Assembly (NCBI GenBank): GCA_028532985.1
Contig: JANCIK010000003.1
Span: 3,916,001 to 3,980,000, forward strand
DNA length: 64,000 nt
Direction: 5' to 3'
From: Stropharia rugosoannulata
Lineage: Eukaryota; Basidiomycota; Agaricomycetes; Agaricales; Strophariaceae
Position numbers and translations under genes: made by a program. Positions 35,801 through 47,365 of this stretch are shown one piece after another. The number at the start of each line of letters is the position of its first letter. The stretch's first letter is position 1. Under the pieces are notes generated by a model. It saw nothing but the letters and a program-made list of their open reading frames with translations, did not search any database and was not told where the DNA came from.

Positions 35801-37910
35801 TCTGATGAGTCGGCCGACGGAGCTCAAGAATCCTCGTCCACTTCGTCGGACATGTTTGACGAGGTCCCGGTAATTCATTACAACTCGCAATACGATTCGG
35901 CAGCCTTTGATTCAATCATGGGCATGGAGAGCCGCTTTGAGGACTCTGACTCTATCATTGGGAAGACTGGGTATGAGGTTACAAACAACACCACAAGCTC
36001 GGACGTATTTGCAGATAATTCGGATGAAAACTTTGTTCTTGATCAAGCAATCAGACGGCCTCAGCCCCTCATTCGCCGGCACCTTTTGGGAGCGCAGACC
36101 ACTGAAAATACGACGGACGTTACGGGAGTCCTGAGTCCCAGCGGCACGACGGATGAAGTTACCATGCTCAGTGTAAGTTCTTTATAATAAATGATATCCG
36201 TAAGGCAGCTAACAGCAACGACTGCAGATGCTTGGAGGAGGCCAATCGCCAGTTCGTCGGAGGTCAATTTTGTACTCACCCTCGAACCGTGGTGAGAAGC
36301 GGAAGTTCGCTACAGTCCGGGATTTGCGTCTGTTCAAGGGCAAGAAGGTCGAGCAGTATGATTCACCAGCTAAACCGCAGATTGTCGAGAAGCCTTCGCT
36401 AGCTTCAGCTGCTTCATTCCAATTTGGCCACGAGCGTATGATCAAGGCGCAAAGAGGACTACTTGAGAGGCAGAGTCTGGAAGACAGCTGCTTGATTGCG
36501 GATGGAGAAGAATTGAACAACATCTGTGAGTAGTTATATACTCGTGATCCGCAACACATTTTTTTAACTCGTATATGACTAGATTTCTCTCCTGTCTTTA
36601 CTCGCCCCGGAGTTACTACACGCTCTCGGTCAAGCACTTGTACTAGCTCGAGCTCTGGGGCCGACTCACCGCCGCTAACCGCCTCTACAGGCAGAGAGAC
36701 ACCACCGCTTGATCACAACACCTCTGATGCATCGTCTATTTCTGGTGGATCCCAGTCCAGCATCGACCTTACCCAGATCAACATAGCTCTTTCCAATGCT
36801 ACCAGCCCTATGTCAGGAATCCTCAACCATAGAGCCCGTGCACGCGCTCGGGGATCTGGTCATCGTCGCAGGTACTCAAATGCCGCCCAGCGCATGTCAC
36901 GCTCATCTGTTTACGAAACGATCGATGAGGACGCTGAGCTTTCAAGTATCTGTGACGAGAACCCCTCAATCTCTGTTACATCCAAGAAAAGTAGCCCGAC
37001 AACCCGTCACGGAGTCTATGTAGTAGACTCTGACACGGCATCTTTTGACGGACATGACAACCCTGACGAATCGACCTGGACAGATGAACGCGGTATCGTG
37101 GCACTTCGAAAATACTTTGCCCTTCGTGATGAAGCACAAGTGACTGTCAACGAAAGCCGAAAGGTTTGGGCTGACACCCCTTTCTCGCTGCATGCGCTCC
37201 AATGTGAGTTCTTTTAAGAGTACCGTTAAATGATTTTATTCTAACATTGTTTGATAAGGCTTTGAGGCTCCTGTTGAACCTGCTGGAATGCAGGCGCTTC
37301 TCGAGTACTCGGTTCAAAATTTCGGCCCTCTTCCCTCGGAGCTTCATCCTCGTCGTGTTCGTTCTCGGACGTCTTCGCGTGCTTCACCTTATCCCCAAGC
37401 ACGAATTTCAAAGATAATGTCACCGGAGAAGTCTCGCAGCGCGAAGTCAACGATGTCTCCAGAAACAAAGCTACGGGCTAAGAAATCGTCTACAACCTCT
37501 GAGCATCCTTCCGTTTTACAGGACAGGTCAATCAACAAAAATGTCATTGCGGCCCAATCCTTTGACAATGTTAAGCCCGTTTCGCCTGCGTTCATGGATG
37601 TCGACCCGAAGGGCGAAAACATGTTCGGACTACCGCCCCCTGCGCGACCTCGTGTTCCATCAAATGCCCGTCGTACAGCATTAGGATGGTCTAAGCGCAG
37701 TGGGAAGACGTCTACTGAAGGGAAAGAAAATCAATCAGCCACTGGGATCATTTCTACGTAAGTGCCTTATCTTATTTTATCTGAGGTTTAACCATTCATT
37801 GTATTTTTAGTCCTGGAGACAACTTGAGGCTGAACCGCCCGCGTCCCCGAGGTCGTGCCACCCCTGCTGGTCGCACTCCTGGCGCTCAAAACCGTTCGAT
37901 TCGCCTCTAG
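29828..37910 (+). CDS. Giant intrinsically disordered protein (2,519 aa), function unknown
   Basis: Seven exons read in frame throughout: 29828-30488, 30637-32202, 32358-36172, 36228-36525, 36583-37203, 37259-37757 and 37811-37910. They sum to 7,560 nt. The product is rich in Ser, Pro, Lys and Glu with no recognisable folded domain. It has a KKKKK/Glu-rich segment (about 31040-31200), several basic-serine motifs such as GHRRRESNMSVSS and GHRRNDSVVSVSS, and a duplicated RPGVGDKMF. A more conserved-looking C-terminal patch (ADTPFSLHALQCFEAPVEP, 37172-37284) may be a short functional segment. The tail is Arg-rich (RPRPRGRATPAGRTPG), as in RNA- or microtubule-binding proteins. Such composition fits a phosphoregulated scaffold in cell polarity or the cell cycle, but that is inference. 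Confidence 0.8.
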
Positions 37911-38616
37911 AACACTGGCTCCTCCGACATCATGATTCCATGCTCTCTATGCTATGCTCATAATCCTATGCTCTCAGTTTACCAATCGCATCCTCTATCC
38001 GGTCGTCATTCATCTTTCCATCGAATGTCGGTTCCTCAACGAACAACAATGCTCTCATGACTCTACGACTCTTCTCGACACGCATCTCACGCTATTCATG
38101 TCAAAGCGCTTGCGCTCAATGTTTGTATCTCACGATTGCCAACTTCTGTTATGTCGCCATTCACGACTTGTTCACGATTACGAAACTTTGTTCTTTTGTT
38201 TTTCCTTTTCACGCCCTGCTCAATGTCTTCTTGAAATATCTGTTACCCTTTGATCTTGTCTCTATATTTTGTTATCGAAATGTTATCGTGCTATCTGCTG
38301 TTTAGATTTCAATCCCTTCCATCATTCTCGGTTACGCGCGTAGATCACACAGTTCCTTTCCATACTGTTACTCTACGCCATCTATTCTTGCGCACAGATT
38401 GGAAACCGAAGCTGTTCGTTCTATTTCACTCTCAGTCTGTATCAAAGTGTTCGATGTAGTTTGCTTTTGTATTCGTAGACCGAATATCATTATACAAGCT
38501 CTATTTAAGTCGTCTTTGGACCAATGTCCGAGACGCTTGTAATTTAGCTGGGGTGATGAATCATTGGAGTAGAGAAATGACGGAAGTGTAGTCGAGATGA
38601 CCAGTTTTTGCATGTA
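37911..38616. other. 3' flank of the giant gene
   Basis: Probably 3' untranslated region and spacer, pyrimidine-rich. No supported gene. Confidence 0.5.
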
Positions 38617-39223
38617 CAGTCGAACCCCTTATAACCCATGCCCCCCAAAACCCATAACCCCTCATAACCCATAAAAAAGTCCTTCCACCGAGTTGGTAGG
38701 CGGGGATTTGCAGCACATAACCCATAGGTCCGCACTAACCCATAACCCATAGGATGTGAAGGTCAAGTATGGGTTTTGGTTCCAGCATAATTGGGGCCGG
38801 ACTTACCAAATGATGACTCCGTTGGCCGAAAAACCTTAAAAATCGCATTTCGATCCAAAACCATTACTTTCATACTGACTCTCGAACCAATTGATGCTCG
38901 GAAAACTAACCAAAAGTGGTCTTCTTGGGTACAAAACGAATTCAAGCTCCGACAAAGGGCATTTTATTGTCCGACAAAGAGCGGTAGGACAACAAAAAAG
39001 GCATTGAGTAACGTATCATCGACAGACTGGAGCCATTCTTGTATAACGAAGAGGTGTCATAGAAGCTGCGCGACAAGTAGAGCACAATTATTAGGAGTTT
39101 GAACAAGTTGGAGTGTAAAATATTTTTGATCTATTTTTGTCACACCTCTTGCAACCCATAACCCCTCAAAACCCATAGCCAGGGGTGACTCCGGATGGCT
39201 ATGGGTTATGAGGGGTTCGACTG
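38617..39223. mobile_element. Non-autonomous pogo/Fot1-type MITE (607 bp)
   Basis: Terminal inverted repeats of 23 bp with one mismatch start CAGTCGAACCCC on the left and end GGGGTTCGACTG on the right. Each end is flanked by a TA dinucleotide (38615-38616 and 39224-39225), the target duplication of Tc1/mariner elements. CAGTCGAACC-type ends are usual for the pogo/Fot1 branch. Subterminal repeats of ACCCATAACCCCTC occur inside both ends. No transposase frame is present. The element lies between the giant disordered gene and the PPxY membrane-protein cluster. Confidence 0.85.
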
Positions 39224-39225
39224 TA

Positions 39226-39752
39226 GAATTGTAGTTACGCAACCGAAATCCAGTTTCATTAGTTTCACTAGCAGAAACATGATCGCAGTCCTCGCGAAAA
39301 TCATTCGGCAGATGAAAGTCGAAAATTCGCAGACACATGCTATGGGCCTGTGTACGGGTGAAGATAGCTTCCGATGGATGTACTTTTAGACGCTCAAACA
39401 CAGTGATGCATATCCATGGAAGAAGTTGCAACTTATTGACATTCCCATTTTATACTAAACCAATGGCCGCTTGACACTTGAGATCAATGTTAGTGATCTT
39501 CAAATAAGTACGACATCACCGTTTACCGAGAGGTAATCAAAACATCAGACTGAACCTTGACGACGAATGTGGACACACACGGACCATAGACGCCGGAGCT
39601 ATTTATACGGCGCAAGAAATACTTAAGTGTGATTACGACGCTCCTTGAACAATATTCTCTCTTTCTCTTTAACTTATTCTTAATATATTAGGGCGTTTAA
39701 GGTCCTCTTTAAACAGTGAGCCTCAGATTTTTCCTGTGTCCGAGCACCAGTT
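39226..39752. other. Intergenic region upstream of membrane protein B
   Basis: No supported gene; the proximal part should be promoter. Confidence 0.5.
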
Positions 39753-40831
39753 ATGCAACTTGCTTGGAATTACGCTAAACTAGTACATACTGCATCCTGG
39801 GTAGCTCGGGCCTCTCCATACATCATGTATGTAATTTCTAAAAACATGACATTTCCTCTAGGAGGGTCCCTTACTCCGACGTCTTTTAGGCCGAGCAGTG
39901 ATCCGAATTTCGCTGAAGAACCACGTTCATTATACGCTAGTACAGCAACCCGTCTGGTTTGGCGCCGTCAAATCCAAAGTAGAGGTATGCGACAGAGAAT
40001 CTCTTCATAGTTTAACTTCACTGACACCTGACAGATATATCTACTTCCAACACTATAGCAGGCATCCAGGCTGGCAGCAATTCCGATTTCTCCAACGGTC
40101 TATCATTACCTGACTCTTCAACCTTTCTCTTCGGCACAGCCACTCTTACCGCCACGGGGGAACAATCCTCTTTTTCTCAACCTCCTCCGACAACGAAAGC
40201 TGATATCAGCGTAGTTCTGGTAACAGTGACTCAGGTATCGATTAGCACGAGCACTGGTACCGAGCCGAATCCTTCTCCGACTAATACAACGACCAAGGAC
40301 GAACCGTCACCTGTACCAAAAACAAAGCACCGACCTCCTGCGGCAGCTTTAGGTGTTGCATTTGGGATTATCATCGCTGTCATCGGTGTCGCTGCAGTAT
40401 TCGTGCTTCTCCGACGCAGAAAACGGCCGATTCCCAAGCTACCACCTTTATTGACCATGCCCTTTTCAAGGCACTCGCTGGTAGTACAAGGACTGCCTCC
40501 AGTTCTGTCAAAGGCGGAACAGATGCGTACGGCGCCCACAATTCCAAGAGTCGACAGACACATCGAACCGCCCCAGATGCGTGCGTTTAATACTAAACAT
40601 AGGATGCCATGGAATAGATCAGGGAGTACGTTAGCCGAGGATAGGACCAGCAGCAGAACGTCCTCGGACGCGTCCCGCGAGGCGGTCCTGACCCAGGAGA
40701 ATGTCGCGCTGCGGGCGCGTATCCTCGAGATGGAGATTCAGCGACAAAGGCTATCGGTGGGGCGGCCGGGAAGTACCGTACCGTCCGAGATGCCGCCTGA
40801 TTACGACGACCATGCTGCAGACCTTACTTAG
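39753..40831 (+). CDS. Single-pass membrane protein with PPxY tail (family member B)
   Basis: The main exon (about 40035-40831) is secure. It has a Ser/Thr-rich outer region, the membrane helix AALGVAFGIIIAVIGVAAVF, then LLRRRKRP. The coiled coil is VLTQENVALRARILEMEIQR, and SEMPPDYDDHAADLT lies at the C-terminus. PPDY matches PPxY. The 5' exons are less certain. I read a start at 39753 with introns near 39829-39893 and 39996-40034, which keeps the frame and gives a basic RRQ segment like that of member A. The N-terminal hydrophobic segment is weak for a signal peptide, so another first exon is possible. It is followed in the same direction by two more family members. Confidence 0.65.
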
Positions 40832-41669
40832 AAAATCCGAGGCGCGTGGATCGTGTATTGCGACAAAGCAGCATCCCAAAAGAAGACGGAAGAACAACAT
40901 GGCAGAACAATGTTCCTCGCTAGGTGGTCATCATCGATCCAGAGCACCACATGATCATCCTCCAGTCCTCCACCCAAGTGCCTGAAGGTACTCGACAAGT
41001 ACTCGATACTGCAATCGCGGAAGTGAAGGTTGAGAGGAAGGTCGTTAGGTCAAATTCTTTTGATATTTACGCATACGTAGTATAGAGTATACATTTGTAT
41101 TTCACGAGATTCCACAATCATTGAACATAAGCTTCAGATCTATTTTTGTCTAGTGGATTACATACAATTATTGGGTGTGTCGTGATCTCCTTTAATATAG
41201 GATCAAATGTATATTCAGTCCCCGTTGATTGCAGGCCCACTAAATGCACTGATATTAATCTGTGAGGACTTAGTTTCTGTGTTCATGAATTGGCCCTTGA
41301 ATGGAATTTTCTCGTGCAGAGTGAAGCAGGTACGGAAAAGCAGTACCAACCTGTCAAGCGACCTATTTATAACACAATAATTGATTTCGCGTAAAAAGCG
41401 ATAGTGCTTAACTCCATTGAGAGCATGCTCTCGTCCTTATAACGCATGAATCTCTGACATCCTGCGAGTTACGAAGACCTCATGTGCCCAGTGCGTTATT
41501 TTTAACAAATTGAGACCCTCTTTTTATTCAGTCCCTTGATCAATTTTAACAGCGCCGAAGGCTGTTGCAATGACTTACCAATAGCTCGCATTCAGACAAA
41601 CGGCCATTGAGGATGTAAGTTCCTTGCCAGCATTCTAACCAGCACCTTCTGAAACACTGGACTCTTACC
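40832..41669. other. Intergenic region between family members B and C
   Basis: No supported gene. The 5' end of member C may reach into it. Confidence 0.45.
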
Positions 41670-42482
41670 AACCTTTGTAACCACTTTGGCAGAATTCGTG
41701 GATACTTCAACTATCAGCACTCACAGCGGATTCACTACATCGACCAGCGACGAGTTGAGCTCACCGCCTATCTCTATACTCTGGCCTACGCCACTAGTAT
41801 GCACTATCGTTTAGTCACTCACAGTAATACCAGCAAAGAATATACCATTACTACGTGTAATATCGCCAACTGGGCCGAAGTTGCCTTGTAACGCATTGTT
41901 TCCTTTCGGTCGTCGAATCGGAATACAATGCCACAGAGACCGCGGGCCCCTTCCTCAACAGATAATCCCACATTAACACCGACCACTGCCTCTTCACCAT
42001 CTTCAACAGACTACCGAAAGCGAACGCATACTCCAGTCGGCATATTTGCGGGCGGCGCAGTAGTCGCAATCCTTCTCCTCGCCATTATCACGGTCGTGAT
42101 CGTAGTATACAAGCGCAGCCGCAGGAAATACGCAGTACAGCCTGCACCAGGTCCACCCTTCGTGAACGCGTCCTTCAGAGCAAAGTCGCATACTAGCCAA
42201 GACCGAGGAACACATCATGCAATTGTCGCCCGTGCGTCACAATCTGAACCGCCCACCGCACCGGAAAGAGTCGACGAAAGACGAAGTATTTCTGCAAGTC
42301 AAGCCGCAGGCGCGCTTCGAAGCGATCTCAACGGTCCGGACCACCCGCCGGGGGAGCAGTATGTCGCGCTCAGTCCCATCAGTCGACATAATCCAGCAGA
42401 GGCTCATAGACGCAGCCCGTTACGCAGGACGGAGATTATGGACGCACCTCCGGAGTACGAGGATTCTGGAGCACTTCAGTAG
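41670..42482 (+). CDS. Single-pass membrane protein with PPxY tail (family member C), 5' end unresolved
   Basis: The last exon (from about 41934) is clear. It has a Ser/Thr-rich stalk (TLTPTTASSPSSTDY), the membrane helix GIFAGGAVVAILLLAIITVV and the basic stretch YKRSRRK. A cytoplasmic tail ends DAPPEYEDSGALQ. PPEY matches PPxY. The tail lacks the clear coiled coil of the other three; only a weak EQYVAL remnant is seen. Upstream, 41677-41799 encodes another Ser/Thr-rich stretch (DTSTISTHSGFTTSTSDE), probably an exon of the same gene. I could not find the first exon or a signal peptide, so the start given is only the edge of what I can support. Confidence 0.55.
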
Positions 42483-43410
42483 CAGTATATGTTCAATTAT
42501 CGCTACGCATGTCCGACGACACCGTCTTTATCTATCATTTCTAAGTATACCTTGCCAAGTGAGTTTGGCCTATAAAAAGGTGTGCAAGAAAGATGGACGG
42601 GCGAGCCGTCCTATCCGAGAAGCTAAGTGGCTCACACACACGGACTTCATGAGTGCAATTGCCGTACACAGCCAGTACCCAGAGGCGCTCGGCCGGATGC
42701 TTTCGATGCGGAAGGCGGGTAACTATTTATAACACGCACACATTGAATCCCGGTTAGAACGTTAACGCATTTATCTGAATGACTGCCTCGGATTCTTGAT
42801 TCATTTTGATATAAACTTTGGTCATTAAACAGAGTGGCGTAGCCTCCTTACTCATGGGTGGCGTATGCGCATTACTATCGACTGGAAAACTACGTAGGAA
42901 GGTAACACAGCATCAACTGAGCATGCCACTCGCAATCACAAAGATATTTATGGACCCGTTGGTCTCGCGTTTAAATCAAGTACCAGCGCTGCTCTAAATG
43001 CTGTGACTGTGCTTCTGGGTGCAAAAGTAGTCCTTGATTAATGACGAGGGGCCATGCCAGTTCTAAGAAATTAAACTTTATCGCTCCAATAAGGGCGGTT
43101 GCAAAGGGGTGCAAACGGTCGGGTTTTTTCCGTGCTTCTTCTTCTTGACAGCCATGAGAGATCTTTTATGCTTCTATTGATCTTCTCCAAGATATTTTAA
43201 ACATAATAAGTAGAAGGGCAGGTGGTTGGCCCTCTGATCGCCCTCGTTTACGTCGGTACACCTGAACGCTTGATCAAACGCATACAGGGTTGTGCAGTAT
43301 GGTCTCTGCTTTCGCAAAGTAAGATATTTTTCATACCTCCGTCAAAAAGGCTTGTATGATATAGTACTTATATATCCAATAACAGATTTCCAAAAGGGCT
43401 TGTGCTTCTA
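42483..43410. other. Intergenic region between family members C and D
   Basis: No supported gene or repeat. Confidence 0.5.
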
Positions 43411-44749
43411 ATGATGTGTTGTGTATGCGCTATTACTATCGTCCACGTTTTAAGACCCATGTAAGTCGAAAAAGGGAACCTGCATTCCTTCACACTGCTG
43501 CAGACTAATTCTAATTTGCTTTTGACAGTACAAGCGTGAAAATATCCAGTCTCTGGAGATCCGCCGGTTTTATAAACCCAACAGGTCAGTATATATCTAT
43601 ACACCAATGTAGAATACTATGCTCACCCTGGTTGATTGATCATTATTAGTCACCGCACAGTCTACAGTAGATTACCACCGGATATCCAGGATAGCCAATG
43701 TCAAACGCGAAGCTTTTGGTCCCTTTGGCCCTTTTGGCCCCAGCGGCGGATCAGGGCAAGACCATAATCCATCGGGGTTCTTCCCTACTACTGGTTCATT
43801 TCCTATGCCGACCGGTTTTCCAGAGAGTCAATTTTCCCCAAGACCAACCGTGGCTACTACACAGACCATTACTAAAGCAACGACGTCTCAAACGGACGTA
43901 ACTTCAACAGTGACTGACACGCGAACAGACGTTAGTTCACCGACGGTCCCACCGTCAACAAACGCCGGCTCCCCAACAAATAGTGAGACTGGAACATTCG
44001 TTATATCACCTTCCAAGTCTGCTTACTCAAGCCCATCCTCTTCTCCAGCTGCTCAATCGACAAATTTTCTTTCTACAACACCTTCGGCAGGTCCTGGGTC
44101 TTCTTCTTCGATTACGTCCTCGTCTGGTGCCTCTTTCCCAACTTCATTCTCACCTGGGCCGGCTGTACCGTCATCGCCATCGCAGAGAGGCCATACATCT
44201 CTACCTGCAGGAGCAATCGCAGCAGCCGTCCTAGTTGGAGTACTATTTTTCTTGGCTATCCTGACTTTGCTGGTCAAGCTGAGGCGAAGACGCCGTGCGG
44301 CAGCCGCGGCCACTCGAGCGGAGCTGGCCTCCACCCCATTTAACCTGGAAAATGCCGAAGCCGGGGTAAGCCGACAGCCAAGCCCTCCTCACTGGAAATC
44401 CCGGGATCAGCTGCCGCCCGCCGTGCCGCCTGTTCTTATCAATGCCGTGAGCAGTCAGGGTGCGACGCACGCCAGCTCATTTCCAAACGAAAAACAGTCT
44501 ACACTGGATTCGCCTACAGAGAGCGAGTTACACGATACGATTGAACGACGGCTTACGGCCGCTGATGTATGGGCTTCGCGGCAGACACGGCTTATTCAGG
44601 AAAATGCGGCACTGCGTGCTGCCGTTAGGGAGTTGGAGATGGAGGCTAGGCGGGCGAGTAGAGTGCGGTCGGAATTGCCACCTGATTATGACAATGTAGA
44701 GAGCAATGAAAGCAGTCATGTTGCCTCCCACAGCTCTATTTCTTCATAA
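43411..44749 (+). CDS. Single-pass membrane protein with PPxY tail (family member D)
   Basis: The main exon runs from about 43670 to 44749. It begins with a Gly/Pro/Phe-rich stretch after a dibasic site (VKREAFGPFGPFGPSGG). A long Ser/Thr/Pro-rich region and the membrane helix GAIAAAVLVGVLFFLAILTL follow, then KLRRRRR. The coiled coil is LIQENAALRAAVRELEMEAR, and the tail has SELPPDYDNVESNESS. PPDY matches PPxY. I read two upstream exons that keep the frame, with an ATG at 43411 (MMCCVCAITIVHVL). That N-terminus is a poor signal peptide, so it is tentative. It is the third gene of a tandem set and is convergent with the seven-helix protein. Confidence 0.65.
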
Positions 44750-44946
44750 AACTTAGTGGTCGACAAGGCTATGCCTACATACCTATCATTAATTGCTTTA
44801 CATGTAACCAATCACTCAGTCATTGTGTCTTTCTACCATTAAGTCACTGGATAACGTCTTAACCTGAGATACAGCAAAAGGATAAAGTGCTCAAAGCGTG
44901 TATATGTACATTAAATACGAATGGAACTTGTCTGACTTATTCAGAG

Positions 44947-46139
44947 TTAGACGTTGTCAGTGCTGTTAAGCGTGGTCATCATCGTCGTCTCTTGGGATAT
45001 ATCAATGATAATCTTCCCTGACTTGGATCCCAGCAGTGACGAGTTCCGGGCGTAGTGAATGTCTGAGGACCCGAGGCCAATATTGCTTGTGACTGATTTA
45101 GCTTGCTCCATGGCTCGTTTTTGTCCAACGCGTATCAGAATGAGGTTGAATGCGATACCAATTGTAGGGATATTCTAATGAGATAACTTTAGATATCTAA
45201 TCCTAAAAATAAGTGACAGACTTACAATGCCAGACGCTACTCTGATAGCGAGGTCGTTTGGCGTAAACCAGACAATAAAATGAGCAAGTGTTGTAGAAAA
45301 GTACAAGAAGCCGGATTCAATCAGTATAACCGCGGTAGACCGCAGTGACCGCGCATTGCTGACTTCATTAGTCCGACTAGCGACTCCGCGGATTCTGTGT
45401 ATAATGACAGCTGTAAGGACTTTGGTCAGTACTCTTTACTCGTTGCAAAAAGGGTTTACGTACTCATTGTGTAGGCATTCAATGCGAGCGTGGTCGCCCA
45501 GAACGGCGTCAGAATCATCCCAGGACCGATGGACATATTGACCCATTTCCATTTGCGGTCCGCATTAGACTGCACGGACTGCCAATACGCTTGAAGTACT
45601 GTGCATACAAAACCAGCGATCCACATGACGGAAGGGAATATAATGATGCGCCTGGATCTCCCATAAACAACCCAGCAGCGGTAGATCTGTTGCATTTAGA
45701 GATGAGTGAAAATGTATTTTTAGAGCGTCGATAACTGACTAAAGCAGTGTCCGCAAGCAAAGCTGTAGAGTTTGCAAGAATGCACTAAAGGAATACGATT
45801 GACATAAGTAGGACCAGCCTTTAAGGATGAGCCTACTATAACGGTAGTGGTCCAGGGAACTCTTCCGTCAGGCACCGTTGACGGGATGTGGTTGACGATA
45901 TCATGCAGGGTTTGTGTATTCCGGAATAGAGATAGAGAGAGATAAGAAGTAGTGGATGAGAATATAGTGACTGTAATGACAATCATAGGCCAGTGAAGCT
46001 TCCGCCTGAACGCCCAGCCCTCATCCGTGAATAGCTGCCATCTGAGCGATTGAGCAAAGGTCAGAAGGTAGATTCCGTAGAATACAGCGCCGGAGAATGC
46101 AATCCCTATCTCTTGCTCGGGGCGTACATTGTCCGACAT
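44947..46139 (-). CDS. Seven-helix membrane protein of the fungal serpentine type
   Basis: About 330 residues in several exons, starting MSDNVRPEQEIGIAFSGAVF. Hydrophobic segments appear in order: FSGAVFYGIYLLTFAQSL, WPMIVITVTIFSSTTSYLSL, ICILANSTALLADTALIY, IIIFPSVMWIAGFVCTVLQA, MILTPFWATTLALNAYTM, STAVILIESGFLYFSTTLA and ASGIVIPTIGIAFNLILIRV. The motif YRCWVVYG after helix three and IAFNLILIRVGQ in helix seven are typical of a large basidiomycete family with GPCR-like topology. No ligand or G-protein link is known for the family. The first intron (donor in GTTATA|GTAGGC near 45848) was chosen because it alone restores the frame into the third helix. Confidence 0.8.
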
Positions 46140-47365
46140 GGTGCTGCCTGTAAGCGATGCCTGTGAGGGAGAGACAGTGCAGTACGGAGCTTGGTAAATG
46201 GGCTTATAAGTGTCTTTCCATAAATAAAGAGTGTGAAGGGGAGCGATGTTAGGTTATGACAGTAACCTGAAGATCATTTGTTCAAATGATATTTCTATGA
46301 CAAGACTGGGAGCCTCGAAATCGAATGGAGCTTGTGTTTTGGGGGCTCGTAGATATTGTTAGCATACATTACCCAGACTTCAAGCAGGACTGTCCTTGGC
46401 TACCGGAGGAACAATCAGCGCCGAAGGAAAATTAATTTTAGACGTTCAATCTGTCTTTTAAATGTCAATCCCGGGAAACGTTTCGACTTCCGCAGGTTGA
46501 ATTGCGTGCTTTAAGGCTTCAGTCGCTCACAGCGTGTCCAAATGTCCTTGACAAGAGTCCCCAGCGATATCAGATATCAGAAAACCTGTTACTTCATTGT
46601 CTCTTTTCTTTAACATATATAGTGTACTCCGTAGTATCAAACTGACTACCTTTCCTTTCCCATGATCGAGGGTAACGTTCGAACATACGTACGTAGTGCG
46701 TCCACTATCACATCTCGAAATAGCTGCCACCGTGCGATTCCGTTTTCTTATAGGAGAAGAAAGAAGTCTCCTTGGAGTATAATTAGGACTTCCTGAAACT
46801 CAGTCAAAATAGATGACCATGGTCTCAGTGCAGAAGGGAAGACGGTTCTGTTTACAACTCGGTGCGATGGGTCCAATACAGGACCACGGTCTTGGCATAG
46901 TAAACTAAGCGAGCAAGCGCCCAAGAGTTAAAGCCGTAAGTATTCATTGGTAGTAGTATACCTAGACTTATCTCCTTTCGGTGCCTGAGAAGGGGATATG
47001 ACTGCAGCTCTTTGCAGTCACACATGATCTACAAGCAGCACACGGGTGTCATGGTGTTGATGATAAGTTGAACATTACTCCGTTTATTACGCAAGTTCGT
47101 CGTGCCATGAAAATTTCCTTTCTTCGTAAGTTGCCAAAACGCTTCTTCATACTTGCCGCGCGAGAAGTTATTTGAATTTCTTCAGGATGGTGCGTAAACG
47201 GTGCGGTGCATCCCAAAAAGGTTAATCACTCGCCGTATACAGCAGTTTGCCTCGATCAACTACGTAATCCAGTCAGCCCGGCACCACCCATGTGCACGAT
47301 AAATCACTTATCGTACCACCATCCACTACTCCTTTGTTGAAATATATCAAACGACTCGCCCAGCT
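46140..47365. other. Divergent intergenic region
   Basis: It separates the seven-helix protein (minus) and the second reductase (plus). No supported gene. Confidence 0.55.

Noticed and set aside
38640..38760. ACCCATAAC repeats considered as telomere-like sequence
   Set aside because: The unit is not a regular tandem array and sits inside a MITE with terminal repeats and TA duplications.
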